From assembly GCF_003024525.3 (NCBI RefSeq), contig NZ_CP035934.2:1736001-1800000 (forward strand): DNA of 64,000 nt, in the 5' to 3' direction. This document shows positions 26,663 through 35,055 of the stretch, piece by piece (within the stretch, counting starts at the first letter, position 1; each line of letters begins with the position of its first letter). A program made the translations under genes and the position numbers. The stretch comes from Acinetobacter cumulans. Lineage in GTDB: Bacteria; Pseudomonadota; Gammaproteobacteria; Pseudomonadales; Moraxellaceae. The notes under the pieces were generated by a model. It saw nothing but the letters and a program-made list of their open reading frames with translations, did no database searches and was not told where the DNA came from.

Positions 26663-28273
26663 ATGACAATTTTAAAAGAAATGAATGATTTAGAATGGTT
26701 TGATGTTTGTGCCTTGGATGACATTACGCCAAATACAGGTGTAGGTGCTTTAATTGGCGATCAGCAAATTGCGATTTTCCGAGTAGGTGCTGAAAAGCGG
26801 GTTTATGCGCTGAGCAATCAAGACCCGTTTAGCCAAGCTTATGTCATGTCACGCGGTATCATTGGTGACTTGCAAGGTGAACGTGTTGTTGCATCACCTA
26901 TTTATAAACAGCATTTTAGCCTTGCTACAGGCCGCTGCTTAGAAGACAAAGACCAAAAATTACTGGTTTTTCCAAGCAAAATTGAAAATGGCCGTGTACT
27001 GATCAGCCCAACTGCTCAAAAAACTTATATTACCAACAATGCGCCATCGTCCCAGCTGATGAAATTGGTATTGGTTGGTAATGGTTTAGCCGGTATGCGC
27101 TGCTTAGAAGATTTGCTGGACATGGCACCTGATCGTTATGAAATTACGGTCATTGGTGAAGAACCATGGGGGAACTACAACCGTATTATGCTTTCGCCAG
27201 TGCTATCTGGCGATAAGACGATTGAAGATATTATGCTGCATCCTCATGCATGGTATGAAGGTAAAAACATCCGTTTTGTTGCAGGTGATGCTGCGGTACG
27301 CATAGACCGTCCGCGTAAGCAGGTTTACACAGAAAAAGGCTTGGTCATCGATTATGACCGTCTGATTTTAGCGACAGGCTCTAAACCGTTTATTCCGCCA
27401 ATACCGGGTACTGACTTAAAAGGCGTTTTAAGCTTCCGTGATATTTATGATGTCAACAAAATGCTGGACTACTGCAAAACCAAGAAAAATGCAGTGGTGA
27501 TTGGCGGCGGTTTATTAGGGCTAGAAGCAGCTTATGGTCTGAAACAGCGTGGCATGAACGTTACGGTACTGCATTTGATGGATCGTATTATGGACCGTCA
27601 GCTGGATGAAAAAGCCAGCCTGATGCTGAAATCAGCGATTGAGCAAAAAGGCATTCGTATTTTGACCGCAGCGAATACCCAAGAGTTAATAGGGCAAGAT
27701 GGTCATGTGACACAATTACGTTTGCAGGATGGCACGGTATTAGATGCAGATCTCGTAGTATTTGCTGTCGGTATTCGCCCAAATATTGCACTGGCACAAA
27801 GTGCAGGGCTTCGCTGCGGACGCGGTGTAATGGTGAATGACACCATGCAAACCTTTGACCCAAGTATATATGCCGTTGGGGAATGTATTGAACACCGCAG
27901 TCAAACATTTGGTCTGGTTGAACCGCTTTGGGGACAGGCTTTCATTTGTGCATCACATTTGGCTGAACATGGCAGTTTAACTTTTAAAGCGCCAACAGTG
28001 CCTACACAATTAAAAGTAAGCGGATGTGACGTATTTTCAGCTGGCAACTTTGAACCGCAGGATGATTTTGAAGACATCATTTTGAATGATGAAAAGCGTC
28101 AAATTTATAAACGCATTATTATTCAAAAAGATAAAGTCATTGGCGCAGTTCTTTTTGGTGACACAGAAGACGGTGCGTGGTATGCAGAATTGATTGCCGA
28201 TGAAACACCAATTAGTTCAATCCGAAACAAACTATTGTTTGGTAAGAATTTTGCATTAAAGAAAGCAGGGTGA
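26663..28273 (+). CDS. Fusion of NirD (nitrite reductase small subunit) and an FAD/NAD oxidoreductase
   Basis: A 536-residue protein in two parts. Residues 1-110 match NirD (ALSNQDPFSQAYVMSRGIIG and VASPIYKQHFSLATGRCLED), a Rieske-like fold without cluster cysteines. From about 130 to the end lies a NirB-like FAD/NAD oxidoreductase with two dinucleotide motifs (LVLVGNGLAGMRCLEDLL, VVIGGGLLGLEAAYGL). The second half probably carries electrons from NAD(P)H to the nitrate reductase, as Klebsiella NasC does. AGGAAGG precedes the ATG at 26663; an earlier in-frame codon at 26594 would add a tail unlike NirD. The operon order supports a reductase used for both steps. Confidence 0.88.
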   Translation: MTILKEMNDLEWFDVCALDDITPNTGVGALIGDQQIAIFRVGAEKRVYALSNQDPFSQAYVMSRGIIGDLQGERVVASPIYKQHFSLATGRCLEDKDQKLLVFPSKIENGRVLISPTAQKTYITNNAPSSQLMKLVLVGNGLAGMRCLEDLLDMAPDRYEITVIGEEPWGNYNRIMLSPVLSGDKTIEDIMLHPHAWYEGKNIRFVAGDAAVRIDRPRKQVYTEKGLVIDYDRLILATGSKPFIPPIPGTDLKGVLSFRDIYDVNKMLDYCKTKKNAVVIGGGLLGLEAAYGLKQRGMNVTVLHLMDRIMDRQLDEKASLMLKSAIEQKGIRILTAANTQELIGQDGHVTQLRLQDGTVLDADLVVFAVGIRPNIALAQSAGLRCGRGVMVNDTMQTFDPSIYAVGECIEHRSQTFGLVEPLWGQAFICASHLAEHGSLTFKAPTVPTQLKVSGCDVFSAGNFEPQDDFEDIILNDEKRQIYKRIIIQKDKVIGAVLFGDTEDGAWYAELIADETPISSIRNKLLFGKNFALKKAG

Positions 28274-28291
28274 TGCGTCTCTATTTTTGTA

Positions 28292-28384
28292 TGTTCCTTA
28301 AGAGGATGAGGGAGATTTTCATATAAATCCTCTCCCACTTGCGGAACTATGTTCCTCATCCTTAAAAAGGAGAGGGAATTTCCT
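28292..28384. repeat. Short palindromic (REP-like) intergenic element
   Basis: About 90 bases with two nested inverted repeats: GGATGAGG (28304-28311) with CCTCATCC (28354-28361), and CCTCTCC (28329-28335) with GGAGAGG (28369-28375). It resembles the purine/pyrimidine-rich dispersed repeats of gammaproteobacteria. It lies inside the operon, between the NirD fusion and nitrate reductase, and could fold in the mRNA. Confidence 0.55.
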
Positions 28385-28485
28385 TTGTGAATTAAGTGTT
28401 TATTTGAAATAGATATGATTAAGAAGTCTATTATTAAAAATTATTGCAACACCTCGTTAGACTTGTGAATAAGGAGCCAGCAGAA

Positions 28486-31266
28486 GTGAATAGTATCCCG
28501 ATGGTGGAACTACCAAGCTCCACAGAAAACAAAATTAAAACAACGCAAACAACTTGCCCTTACTGCGGCGTAGGCTGCGGTATAACTGCTGAAGTAAATG
28601 AAACAGCACAAGGTAAAACAGTAATTACTAAAGGTGATGCGAATCATCCGTCAAATTACGGCAAGCTGTGTATTAAGGGTAGCAACTTAGCAGATACGCT
28701 CGGCTTAGAAACTCGTGTGCTTTACCCAATGCTGGGGCGTAAAACTGAGCGTAAAGTGAGTACATGGGATGAGTCTATTGATGCAATTGCAAATAAATTC
28801 CAACAATGCATTGATCAATACGGTCGCGAAAGTATCGCATTTTATGTGTCTGGCCAGCTGCTGACTGAAGATTATTATTCGGTCAATAAGTTTGTAAAAG
28901 GCTATTTAGGTACAGCAAATATTGATACCAATTCTCGTCTTTGCATGTCATCTGCAGTTGCTGCACATAAACGTGCTTTTGGTGAAGATCTTGTGCCTGC
29001 AAGCTATGAAGACTTTGAACACACTGACATGGTTGTTTTGGTGGGTTCAAATACTGCTTGGTGCCATCCTGTACTGTATCAACGCATTATGAAAGCTAAA
29101 GAAGAACGCGATTTATTTGTTGTCGTGATTGATCCGCGTTTTACCAGTACATGTGAAGCTGCAGATTTGCACTTGCCAATTTTACCTGGTCAAGACATTG
29201 CATTGTTTAACGGCTTACTTCAGTACTTAGTTAAAAATAATTATAGTGATCTTGAGTTTATAGCGAATCATACACAAGGTTTAGCTCAGGCTTTGCAACA
29301 AAGTGAATCAGAAGCATCTATTGAAGCTGTTGCAGAACGTACAGGTATTTCTTTAGAAAAATTACAGCTGTTTTTTGAAAAATTTGCTCAAACTGACAAA
29401 GTTATGACGCTATTTTCAATGGGGGTGAATCAGTCTTCGCGCGGTGTAGATAAAGCCAACAGTATTATTAATTGCCATTTGCTGACTGGAAAAATCGGAA
29501 AATTAGGCGCAGCGCCATTTTCTATGACAGGTCAGCCCAATGCAATGGGCGGCCGCGAGGTTGGTGGCTTAGCCAATATGCTGGCTGCGCACTTAGATGT
29601 CGATAACACAGCGCATCAGACACTTGTGCAAGAGTTTTGGCAAAGTCCATTTATTGCCAACAAGGCTGGGTTAAAAGCAGTAGATTTATTTCAAGCTGTC
29701 GAAAGCGGGAAAATCAAAGCCATTTGGATTATGGCGACAAATCCTGTCGTGAGTTTGCCAGATGCAGATCAAGTCAAACGCGCGCTTGAGCAATGTGAAT
29801 TTGTAGTTGTCTCTGATATTTGTAAAGACACAGATACCACACAATATGCAGATGTGTTGCTGCCAGCATTGGGCTGGGGTGAAAAAGACGGCACAGTAAC
29901 CAATTCTGAACGCCGTATCTCACGCCAATCGGCTTTTTTAGATGCGCCAGCGGAAGCAAAAGCAGACTGGTGGGCAGTCGCGCAAGTGGCGAAAAAAATG
30001 GGCTTTTCAGGGTTTAACTTTAACAATGCTCATGAAATCTTTATAGAACATGCGAAATTATCTGCTTATAAAAATGCGCCTTTGTCGCAAAGAGATGCAG
30101 CAGAACAATTCCGTTATTTTAACTTGCACGGTTTAACTGAATTAAGCTTAGAAGACTATAACCAATTTGTACCGACTCAGTGGCCTGTATGGCAAGCTGA
30201 TCAAGCCGATGATGCTGTTAGCCGTTTGTTTGCCCAAGGCCAATTCAGCCATGCGGATGCCAAAGCTAAATTTGTGGCGACAGCGGCAATTAACCCTGTA
30301 TATCAAGTTTGCGGCGAATATCCTTTAATTTTAAACACTGGCCGTATTCGCGACCAATGGCATACCATGAGCCGTACAGGTTTATCGGCAAACCTAAGTA
30401 CGCATCGTGCAGAGCCATATTGTGAAATTCATCCGCAAGATGCCTTGAAGTTTGGTGTTAAAGATGGCGAATTGGTTGAAGTTAAATCCAATTGGGGGCT
30501 GTGCATCTTACGTGCGCAAGTCAGCAGCAATATACGCCGTGGGCAAGTTTTTGCGCCTATTCATTGGAATGATCAGGTAGCGTCCGATGCGAGAATTGGT
30601 AAAGTGGTTAACCCAGTGGTTGATGCGCTTTCAGGCGAACCTGAGTTTAAACATACACCTGTTTTTGTGCAGCCATTCTATACACAGTGGCAAGGCGTGC
30701 TGTACGTGCGTCAGGGCTTTGAACACATTGTGCAATCTACCATTCAAAACACAATTTGGTGGACTAAAGTCACCACAGCAAAAGCAACGCGCTATGAACT
30801 TGCAGACCGTCAAAAATTCAGTACTACGGCACAGCAGTTGAAAAACTTGCTGCCATTTACTGACGAATCATTTGAATGGCTGAATTTAGAGGATCAAACG
30901 GCACATTTAAGCCATTCTGTGGTTCTGCAAGACGGTCATCTGATTGCAAGTTTATATATTGCGCCTAAAGGATTGCTGCCTGATCGTGATTGGGTTGCGG
31001 GATTATTTAAACGTGAGCGTTTAAGCGCCATGCACCGTAAGGCCTTACTTGCAGGACAGCCAATGAGTATGAATAACAGTGCTGGGCCTTTGGTGTGCAG
31101 CTGTTTCAAAGTCGGCAAAAATACCATTATCGAAACCATCAAAGAAAAAAACATTAGTCATGAAAAAAAAGTCACAGCTTGTTTAAAAGCAGGCGGTAAC
31201 TGTGGTTCATGTTTAGCAGAAATTCGAGGGCTCATTAAAGCCTGTCAGATGGAGTATGCAGAATGA
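28486..31266 (+). CDS. nasA: Assimilatory nitrate reductase catalytic subunit
   Basis: A 926-residue molybdopterin oxidoreductase. The N-terminal cysteines CPYCGVGC and GKLCIKG bind a [4Fe-4S] cluster, followed by the molybdopterin domains (about 60-560 and 610-750), and a C-terminal BFD-like [2Fe-2S] domain (about 870-925; CSCFKVGKNTI, CLKAGGNCGSC), as in Klebsiella NasA. It reduces nitrate to nitrite in the cytosol. The GTG at 28486, with AAGGAG 9 bases upstream, is the best start; the TTG at 28444 and ATG at 28501 lack one. It overlaps mobA by four bases. Confidence 0.93.
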   Translation: MNSIPMVELPSSTENKIKTTQTTCPYCGVGCGITAEVNETAQGKTVITKGDANHPSNYGKLCIKGSNLADTLGLETRVLYPMLGRKTERKVSTWDESIDAIANKFQQCIDQYGRESIAFYVSGQLLTEDYYSVNKFVKGYLGTANIDTNSRLCMSSAVAAHKRAFGEDLVPASYEDFEHTDMVVLVGSNTAWCHPVLYQRIMKAKEERDLFVVVIDPRFTSTCEAADLHLPILPGQDIALFNGLLQYLVKNNYSDLEFIANHTQGLAQALQQSESEASIEAVAERTGISLEKLQLFFEKFAQTDKVMTLFSMGVNQSSRGVDKANSIINCHLLTGKIGKLGAAPFSMTGQPNAMGGREVGGLANMLAAHLDVDNTAHQTLVQEFWQSPFIANKAGLKAVDLFQAVESGKIKAIWIMATNPVVSLPDADQVKRALEQCEFVVVSDICKDTDTTQYADVLLPALGWGEKDGTVTNSERRISRQSAFLDAPAEAKADWWAVAQVAKKMGFSGFNFNNAHEIFIEHAKLSAYKNAPLSQRDAAEQFRYFNLHGLTELSLEDYNQFVPTQWPVWQADQADDAVSRLFAQGQFSHADAKAKFVATAAINPVYQVCGEYPLILNTGRIRDQWHTMSRTGLSANLSTHRAEPYCEIHPQDALKFGVKDGELVEVKSNWGLCILRAQVSSNIRRGQVFAPIHWNDQVASDARIGKVVNPVVDALSGEPEFKHTPVFVQPFYTQWQGVLYVRQGFEHIVQSTIQNTIWWTKVTTAKATRYELADRQKFSTTAQQLKNLLPFTDESFEWLNLEDQTAHLSHSVVLQDGHLIASLYIAPKGLLPDRDWVAGLFKRERLSAMHRKALLAGQPMSMNNSAGPLVCSCFKVGKNTIIETIKEKNISHEKKVTACLKAGGNCGSCLAEIRGLIKACQMEYAE

Positions 31267-31889
31267 AAAAGAAAATATTTAAACAGGTTACATACCCGCA
31301 AACGGACTTAGTTATTTTGGCTGGAGGTCAAGCCCGACGCATGAACGGGATTAATAAACTCTTACATAAATTTGACGATGAAATTCAATTAATCAAAATT
31401 CATCAACATTTAAAAAGTCGTGTTGGTCAAGTTTGGGTCAATAGTCATCGCGATCATTCGATTTATGAGCGCTTAATTCCATCCATTCAGTTTTTTAAAG
31501 ATGATGAAGCTGGATTTCATGGGCCTTTGATGGGAATGAAAAGTGCATGGCAATACGTACAAGCTGACTATGTATTATTTGTACCCTGTGATGTGACTTA
31601 TATTCCTAAAAAAGTCATTTCACGCTTACATCAGGCCATGCAACGCCATCCTTTATGCGAAGTTGCGGTTGTTGAAATTAACGGCAAGGCATTATTTCCA
31701 TTTTGCTTATTAAAACGTAGCAGTTTGCCTAAAATATGCATGCATTTAGAACAAAATCAGCGCAGTTTAAAGCATTGTTTTGCAGAAATGCACATGCAAT
31801 TGGCACGTTTTAAAAATCATGCACTATTTTTTCACAGCATTAATTCATTTGATGAGTTACAACAACATCAGCAGCTCAATTTTTTATAA
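31263..31889 (+). CDS. mobA: Molybdenum cofactor guanylyltransferase
   Basis: A 208-residue MobA-family nucleotidyltransferase: LVILAGGQARRMNGINKLLHKF near the start is the GTP-binding signature, and FVPCDVTYIP the metal site. It adds GMP to molybdopterin, forming the bis-MGD cofactor needed by nitrate reductase. Its overlap (ATGA) with nasA supports dedicated use. It is more diverged than E. coli MobA. Confidence 0.88.
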   Translation: MKKKIFKQVTYPQTDLVILAGGQARRMNGINKLLHKFDDEIQLIKIHQHLKSRVGQVWVNSHRDHSIYERLIPSIQFFKDDEAGFHGPLMGMKSAWQYVQADYVLFVPCDVTYIPKKVISRLHQAMQRHPLCEVAVVEINGKALFPFCLLKRSSLPKICMHLEQNQRSLKHCFAEMHMQLARFKNHALFFHSINSFDELQQHQQLNFL

Positions 31890-31914
31890 ACATTAAATAC
31901 ACGTGATTAAATTA

Positions 31915-31931
31915 CGCACATTTTCTGTGCA
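31915..31931. promoter_or_regulatory. NtrC-like binding site upstream of moaA
   Basis: CGCACATTTTCTGTGCA has the dyad GCAC-N7-GTGC of the NtrC consensus TGCACC-N5-GGTGCA, about 200 bases upstream of the -24 element. Confidence 0.6.
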
Positions 31932-32129
31932 ATCTGCTTGATTGTAATTACGATATTTAAGTACTCACCCTCATGTAATGACTAATGTGAATAGTGTGTA
32001 GCTAAAAATAAAAGGGACATTGTTTCAAAAGTGTTTTGAAGTGTACTCATTTCAAAAATTACAAAAATATATCCCTGTTTTTAAACAATAAAAATTTATT
32101 TTTTAAAATTTAGAAACAACGCTCAAAGT

Positions 32130-32145
32130 TGGAACACTTTTTGCT
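32130..32145 (+). promoter_or_regulatory. Sigma-54 promoter of the moa-moe-mod operon
   Basis: TGGAAC ACTTT TTGCT matches TGGCAC-N5-TTGCW with one change and exact GG-N10-GC spacing; transcription would begin near 32157. Confidence 0.75.
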
Positions 32146-32167
32146 AAATAACTTGCAAGAAAATAGG

Positions 32168-32208
32168 GCATCTCAAATGAGCTGTTCATCTACAGCGCAT
32201 TTGAATGC
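32168..32208 (+). promoter_or_regulatory. Leader hairpin at the moaA start
   Basis: GCAT, CAAATG and GCTG pair with CAGC, CATTTG and ATGC, separated by a 2x1 internal loop and an A-G mismatch, with an 8-base loop: 14 pairs in all. The upstream in-frame ATG at 32205 would lie within the stem. There is no U-tract, so it is not a terminator; it could control translation of moaA. Confidence 0.55.
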
Positions 32209-32222
32209 AATGGATTAGACGT

Positions 32223-33248
32223 ATGCATAGCATCACAAAATTACAAGCGACTCCGTTCCAAGATCAATTTGGGCGGTACAAGCGTAAATTGCGTATATCG
32301 GTGACAGATCGGTGTAATTTTAAATGTGTGTATTGCATGCCTGAGCACCCTGAATGGATGCAGAAACATAATTTACTCAGCTTTGAAGCTTTATACGCAT
32401 TTTGCAAATTTATGGTACAACGCGGTATTGAGCAAATTCGTATTACTGGTGGTGAACCACTCATGCGTCAGGGAGTTGTTCATTTTGTACAACAACTACA
32501 AGCACTAAGAACTTTGGGTTTAAAACGAATCTCTATGACCACTAATGGTCATTATTTAAAGCAATATGCACAGGCCTTAAAACAAGCAGGCTTAGATGAC
32601 TTAAATATTAGTTTAGATAGCTTAGACGCAACACAATTTACACAGCTCACGCAAAGAAAAATTACTCCAGTGCTAGAAGGCATTGCTGAAGCAAAAAAAG
32701 TAGGATTGAAGCTCAAAATTAATACTGTGCTGATGCAGAGTTTTAATAGCAATCAAATTATTCCTTTAGTGCAATGGGCCTTGCAACAACACGTTGAATT
32801 ACGTTTTATTGAGTTTATGCCCTTAGATGGCGATAAAAAATGGACTCAACAAGAGGTCGTGTCCGAACAATACATATTAGAAATCTTAAGCCGCCAATTT
32901 AACGTACAGATTTTAGAAGGACAAGGCGCACAGCCTGCGCGTCAATACTTAGTGAATGGTCAAGCTTTGGGGATTATTTCCACCATTACAAACTCCTTTT
33001 GTGGTCGCTGTGACCGTTTGAGACTAAATGCGCAAGGCGAATTTTATAATTGTTTATTTTCAGTGCAAGGGTTGAATTTAAAGCAGGATATCGAGTCATT
33101 AAGTTTTTACCCTCAGCAAAATGACACACTTTTAAATAGTAAATTGGCCTCTTATATTTGGCAAAAAGAACAAGGCTTTCATAGCTTAATGGCACAAAAT
33201 CAGCCAAGCGGTCTTCGTAAAATTAGCATGCACATGATTGGAGGCTAA
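32223..33248 (+). CDS. moaA: GTP 3',8-cyclase
   Basis: A 341-residue radical SAM enzyme that starts molybdopterin synthesis. It has the N-terminal CNFKCVYC [4Fe-4S] motif, RITGGEPLMR, the C-terminal FCGRCDRLRL plus a following cysteine (second cluster), and the terminal Gly-Gly. The ATG at 32223 is preferred because the ATG at 32205 falls in a leader hairpin and has no SD; this is not certain. It is first in the moaA-D-E-CB-moeA-modABC-cysG row. Confidence 0.93.
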   Translation: MHSITKLQATPFQDQFGRYKRKLRISVTDRCNFKCVYCMPEHPEWMQKHNLLSFEALYAFCKFMVQRGIEQIRITGGEPLMRQGVVHFVQQLQALRTLGLKRISMTTNGHYLKQYAQALKQAGLDDLNISLDSLDATQFTQLTQRKITPVLEGIAEAKKVGLKLKINTVLMQSFNSNQIIPLVQWALQQHVELRFIEFMPLDGDKKWTQQEVVSEQYILEILSRQFNVQILEGQGAQPARQYLVNGQALGIISTITNSFCGRCDRLRLNAQGEFYNCLFSVQGLNLKQDIESLSFYPQQNDTLLNSKLASYIWQKEQGFHSLMAQNQPSGLRKISMHMIGG

Positions 33249-33252
33249 GCCG

Positions 33253-33504
33253 ATGCATAGCATAAACATCTGTATAGAAGCTTTTGGTGCAATCGAAAAA
33301 CAACTTCCTCAAGGGCTAACTTTTGAGTGTGATTTGAATGCAACAGTTGCTGAGGTCTTAAATATGATTGTGCAGACCTGTCCGCAAGTTGAAGCAATGC
33401 TAGAGCGCTGTGCCTGTGCAATCGGCGAAGACATTATCTCTAGACAACACCATTTAACGAAAAATAGCACTGTTGTGTTGTTGTCACCTGTCGCAGGAGG
33501 TTAA
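33253..33504 (+). CDS. moaD: Molybdopterin synthase small (sulfur carrier) subunit
   Basis: An 83-residue ubiquitin-like protein ending in SPVAGG, whose terminal glycine carries the thiocarboxylate. GGAGG lies 8 bases before the ATG at 33253; a TTG 15 bases earlier sits in the moaA end and is unlikely. Confidence 0.9.
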   Translation: MHSINICIEAFGAIEKQLPQGLTFECDLNATVAEVLNMIVQTCPQVEAMLERCACAIGEDIISRQHHLTKNSTVVLLSPVAGG

Positions 33505-33509
33505 AACTC

Positions 33510-34082
33510 ATGCTCAAAGATTTTTCGCGTATTCAAAGTGAATTATTTAGCCAAGCGCTATTTGATACAATCCATGCTTTTCCAGAATGTGGTGGTGTGG
33601 GAGTATTTATTGGAACTGTACGTAATCACCATGAGGGCAAAGCGGTAAAAGCATTGAAATATACCGCTTATGCACCTGTTGCCGAAAAAATGATTCGCCA
33701 AATTGAGCATGACATTCAAACAAAATACGGCGTGTCTTATGTCAGAGTGGTTCATCGAGTTGGGGCTTTAAATATAGGCGATACAGCAATTATTGCCATG
33801 GCCTATGCAGCGCATCGTCGTGAAGCTTTTCAAGCCTGTGAAGAAGCAGTAGAACGTGTAAAGCATGAAGTGCCCGTGTGGAAAGAAGAATTCTATATGG
33901 ATGGCAGTAGCCAATATGTAGAAGGTTGCTGTATTCGTAAAGACCATGACCCCAACGCGCATACAGGATCTTTAATCGCAGCGACACATACACACTGCTC
34001 ACATCAGCATGATGAACACCATTTAAGCCAAGATATTGATGAACCAGCCAAAGTGCCTGTTTTCTATCAATGGCCTTTATAA
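33510..34082 (+). CDS. moaE: Molybdopterin synthase large subunit with His-rich tail
   Basis: A 190-residue MoaE; the usual length is near 150. Family motifs are GVGVFIGTVRNHHEGK, VRVVHRVGALNIGD, AAHRREAF and VPVWKEEFY (catalytic Lys). The C-terminal 40 residues beyond the fold hold a His/Cys-rich run (THTHCSHQHDEHH) that could bind metal. It joins two sulfurs from MoaD to precursor Z. It follows moaD by 5 bases. Confidence 0.9.
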   Translation: MLKDFSRIQSELFSQALFDTIHAFPECGGVGVFIGTVRNHHEGKAVKALKYTAYAPVAEKMIRQIEHDIQTKYGVSYVRVVHRVGALNIGDTAIIAMAYAAHRREAFQACEEAVERVKHEVPVWKEEFYMDGSSQYVEGCCIRKDHDPNAHTGSLIAATHTHCSHQHDEHHLSQDIDEPAKVPVFYQWPL

Positions 34083-34131
34083 ATTTATAAAAATTTTAAA
34101 TATATTTAAAAAACTAGATTGAGGAAATGCA

Positions 34132-35055
34132 ATGAAAAATGTCGGGATGAAAGCTGAAAGCTATCGCACTGCAATTGCCACAGGGATACTTCATGCACCG
34201 GCACATTGCATTGAATTATTAAGAAATGGCAATACCGAAAAAGGCGATGCGCTAAAAACTGCACGGATTGCAGGTATTTTAGGGGCAAAACGTACTGATG
34301 AACTAATTCCGTTGTGTCATCCATTGCCCATTTACCGTGCAGATGTCGAATATCAACTATTTGAAGCGCATGTCGAAATTAGTGCAGTGGTCGAAACCAT
34401 TGGCCCAACTGGGGTTGAAATGGAAGCCTTGACTGCGGTAAGCCTTGCAGGTTTGACTTTATATGACATGCTCAAACCGCACTGTGAACCAGAAGACTTA
34501 TGTTTGGATCAGGTAAAGCTGCAGAAGAAAAAAGGTGGAAAATCTCACTTTAGTCGTGTGCTTAAAGAAGCTTTGTCCGCATCTATTATTGTGCTTTCAG
34601 ATACTGTTGCTGCAGGTAAAAAGCCAGATACGGCGGGGCAGAATGTTTTAGAAATTTTAGAAGAAGCAAATTTTAGCAACATCAGCTATCAAGTTATATC
34701 AGATAGTCCTGAACAACTTTTGGCTTTGGTTGAACAGCATAAAGCGCAATATCCGCTAATTTTAACTGTGGGTGGTACAGGCTTAGGTCCGAAAGATTTA
34801 ACTGTAGAAACACTTCAGCCTCTGTTACAGCGTGAAATTCCCGGCTTAATGGAGGCTTCGCGAAGTTTTGGACAAAAGCGGACGCCTTATGCGGCTTTAA
34901 GTCGAGGTATTGCAGGCTATATTGATCAAAGCCTTGTCATTACCTTACCAGGGAGCCGTCAAGGTGCTAAAGAATCTTTAATTGCCATTTTACCCGCCTT
35001 GGTTCACTTATTTGATGTGCAAAAAAATATCCCTCATGCAGGAGGATATCAATGA
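34132..35055 (+). CDS. moaCB: Bifunctional MoaC-MoaB fusion
   Basis: A 307-residue fusion. Residues 1-145 are MoaC (cyclic pyranopterin monophosphate synthase): KGDALKTARIAG, LIPLCHPL, GPTGVEMEALTA and YDMLK retain the catalytic Lys, His, Asp and Lys positions. Residues 150-305 are MoaB/MogA-like (molybdopterin adenylyltransferase): TVGGTGLGPKDLT, GLMEASRS and LPGSRQGAKE. A short basic linker joins them. The N-terminus of MoaC is about 14 residues shorter than in E. coli. It overlaps moeA by four bases. Confidence 0.93.
   Translation: MKNVGMKAESYRTAIATGILHAPAHCIELLRNGNTEKGDALKTARIAGILGAKRTDELIPLCHPLPIYRADVEYQLFEAHVEISAVVETIGPTGVEMEALTAVSLAGLTLYDMLKPHCEPEDLCLDQVKLQKKKGGKSHFSRVLKEALSASIIVLSDTVAAGKKPDTAGQNVLEILEEANFSNISYQVISDSPEQLLALVEQHKAQYPLILTVGGTGLGPKDLTVETLQPLLQREIPGLMEASRSFGQKRTPYAALSRGIAGYIDQSLVITLPGSRQGAKESLIAILPALVHLFDVQKNIPHAGGYQ

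Larger units (their letters stand above)
31890..32222. other. Intergenic region with moaA control elements
   Basis: A roughly 330-base gap without a gene. It holds an NtrC-like dyad at its start (31915-31931), a small perfect repeat (TTCAAAA GTG TTTTGAA, 32024-32040), a sigma-54 promoter (32130-32145) and a leader hairpin (32168-32208). I saw no molybdenum-cofactor riboswitch pattern. Confidence 0.65.

Noticed and set aside
32100..32222. Molybdenum cofactor riboswitch before moaA
   Set aside because: I could not match the known Moco-aptamer pattern; only a simple hairpin is seen.
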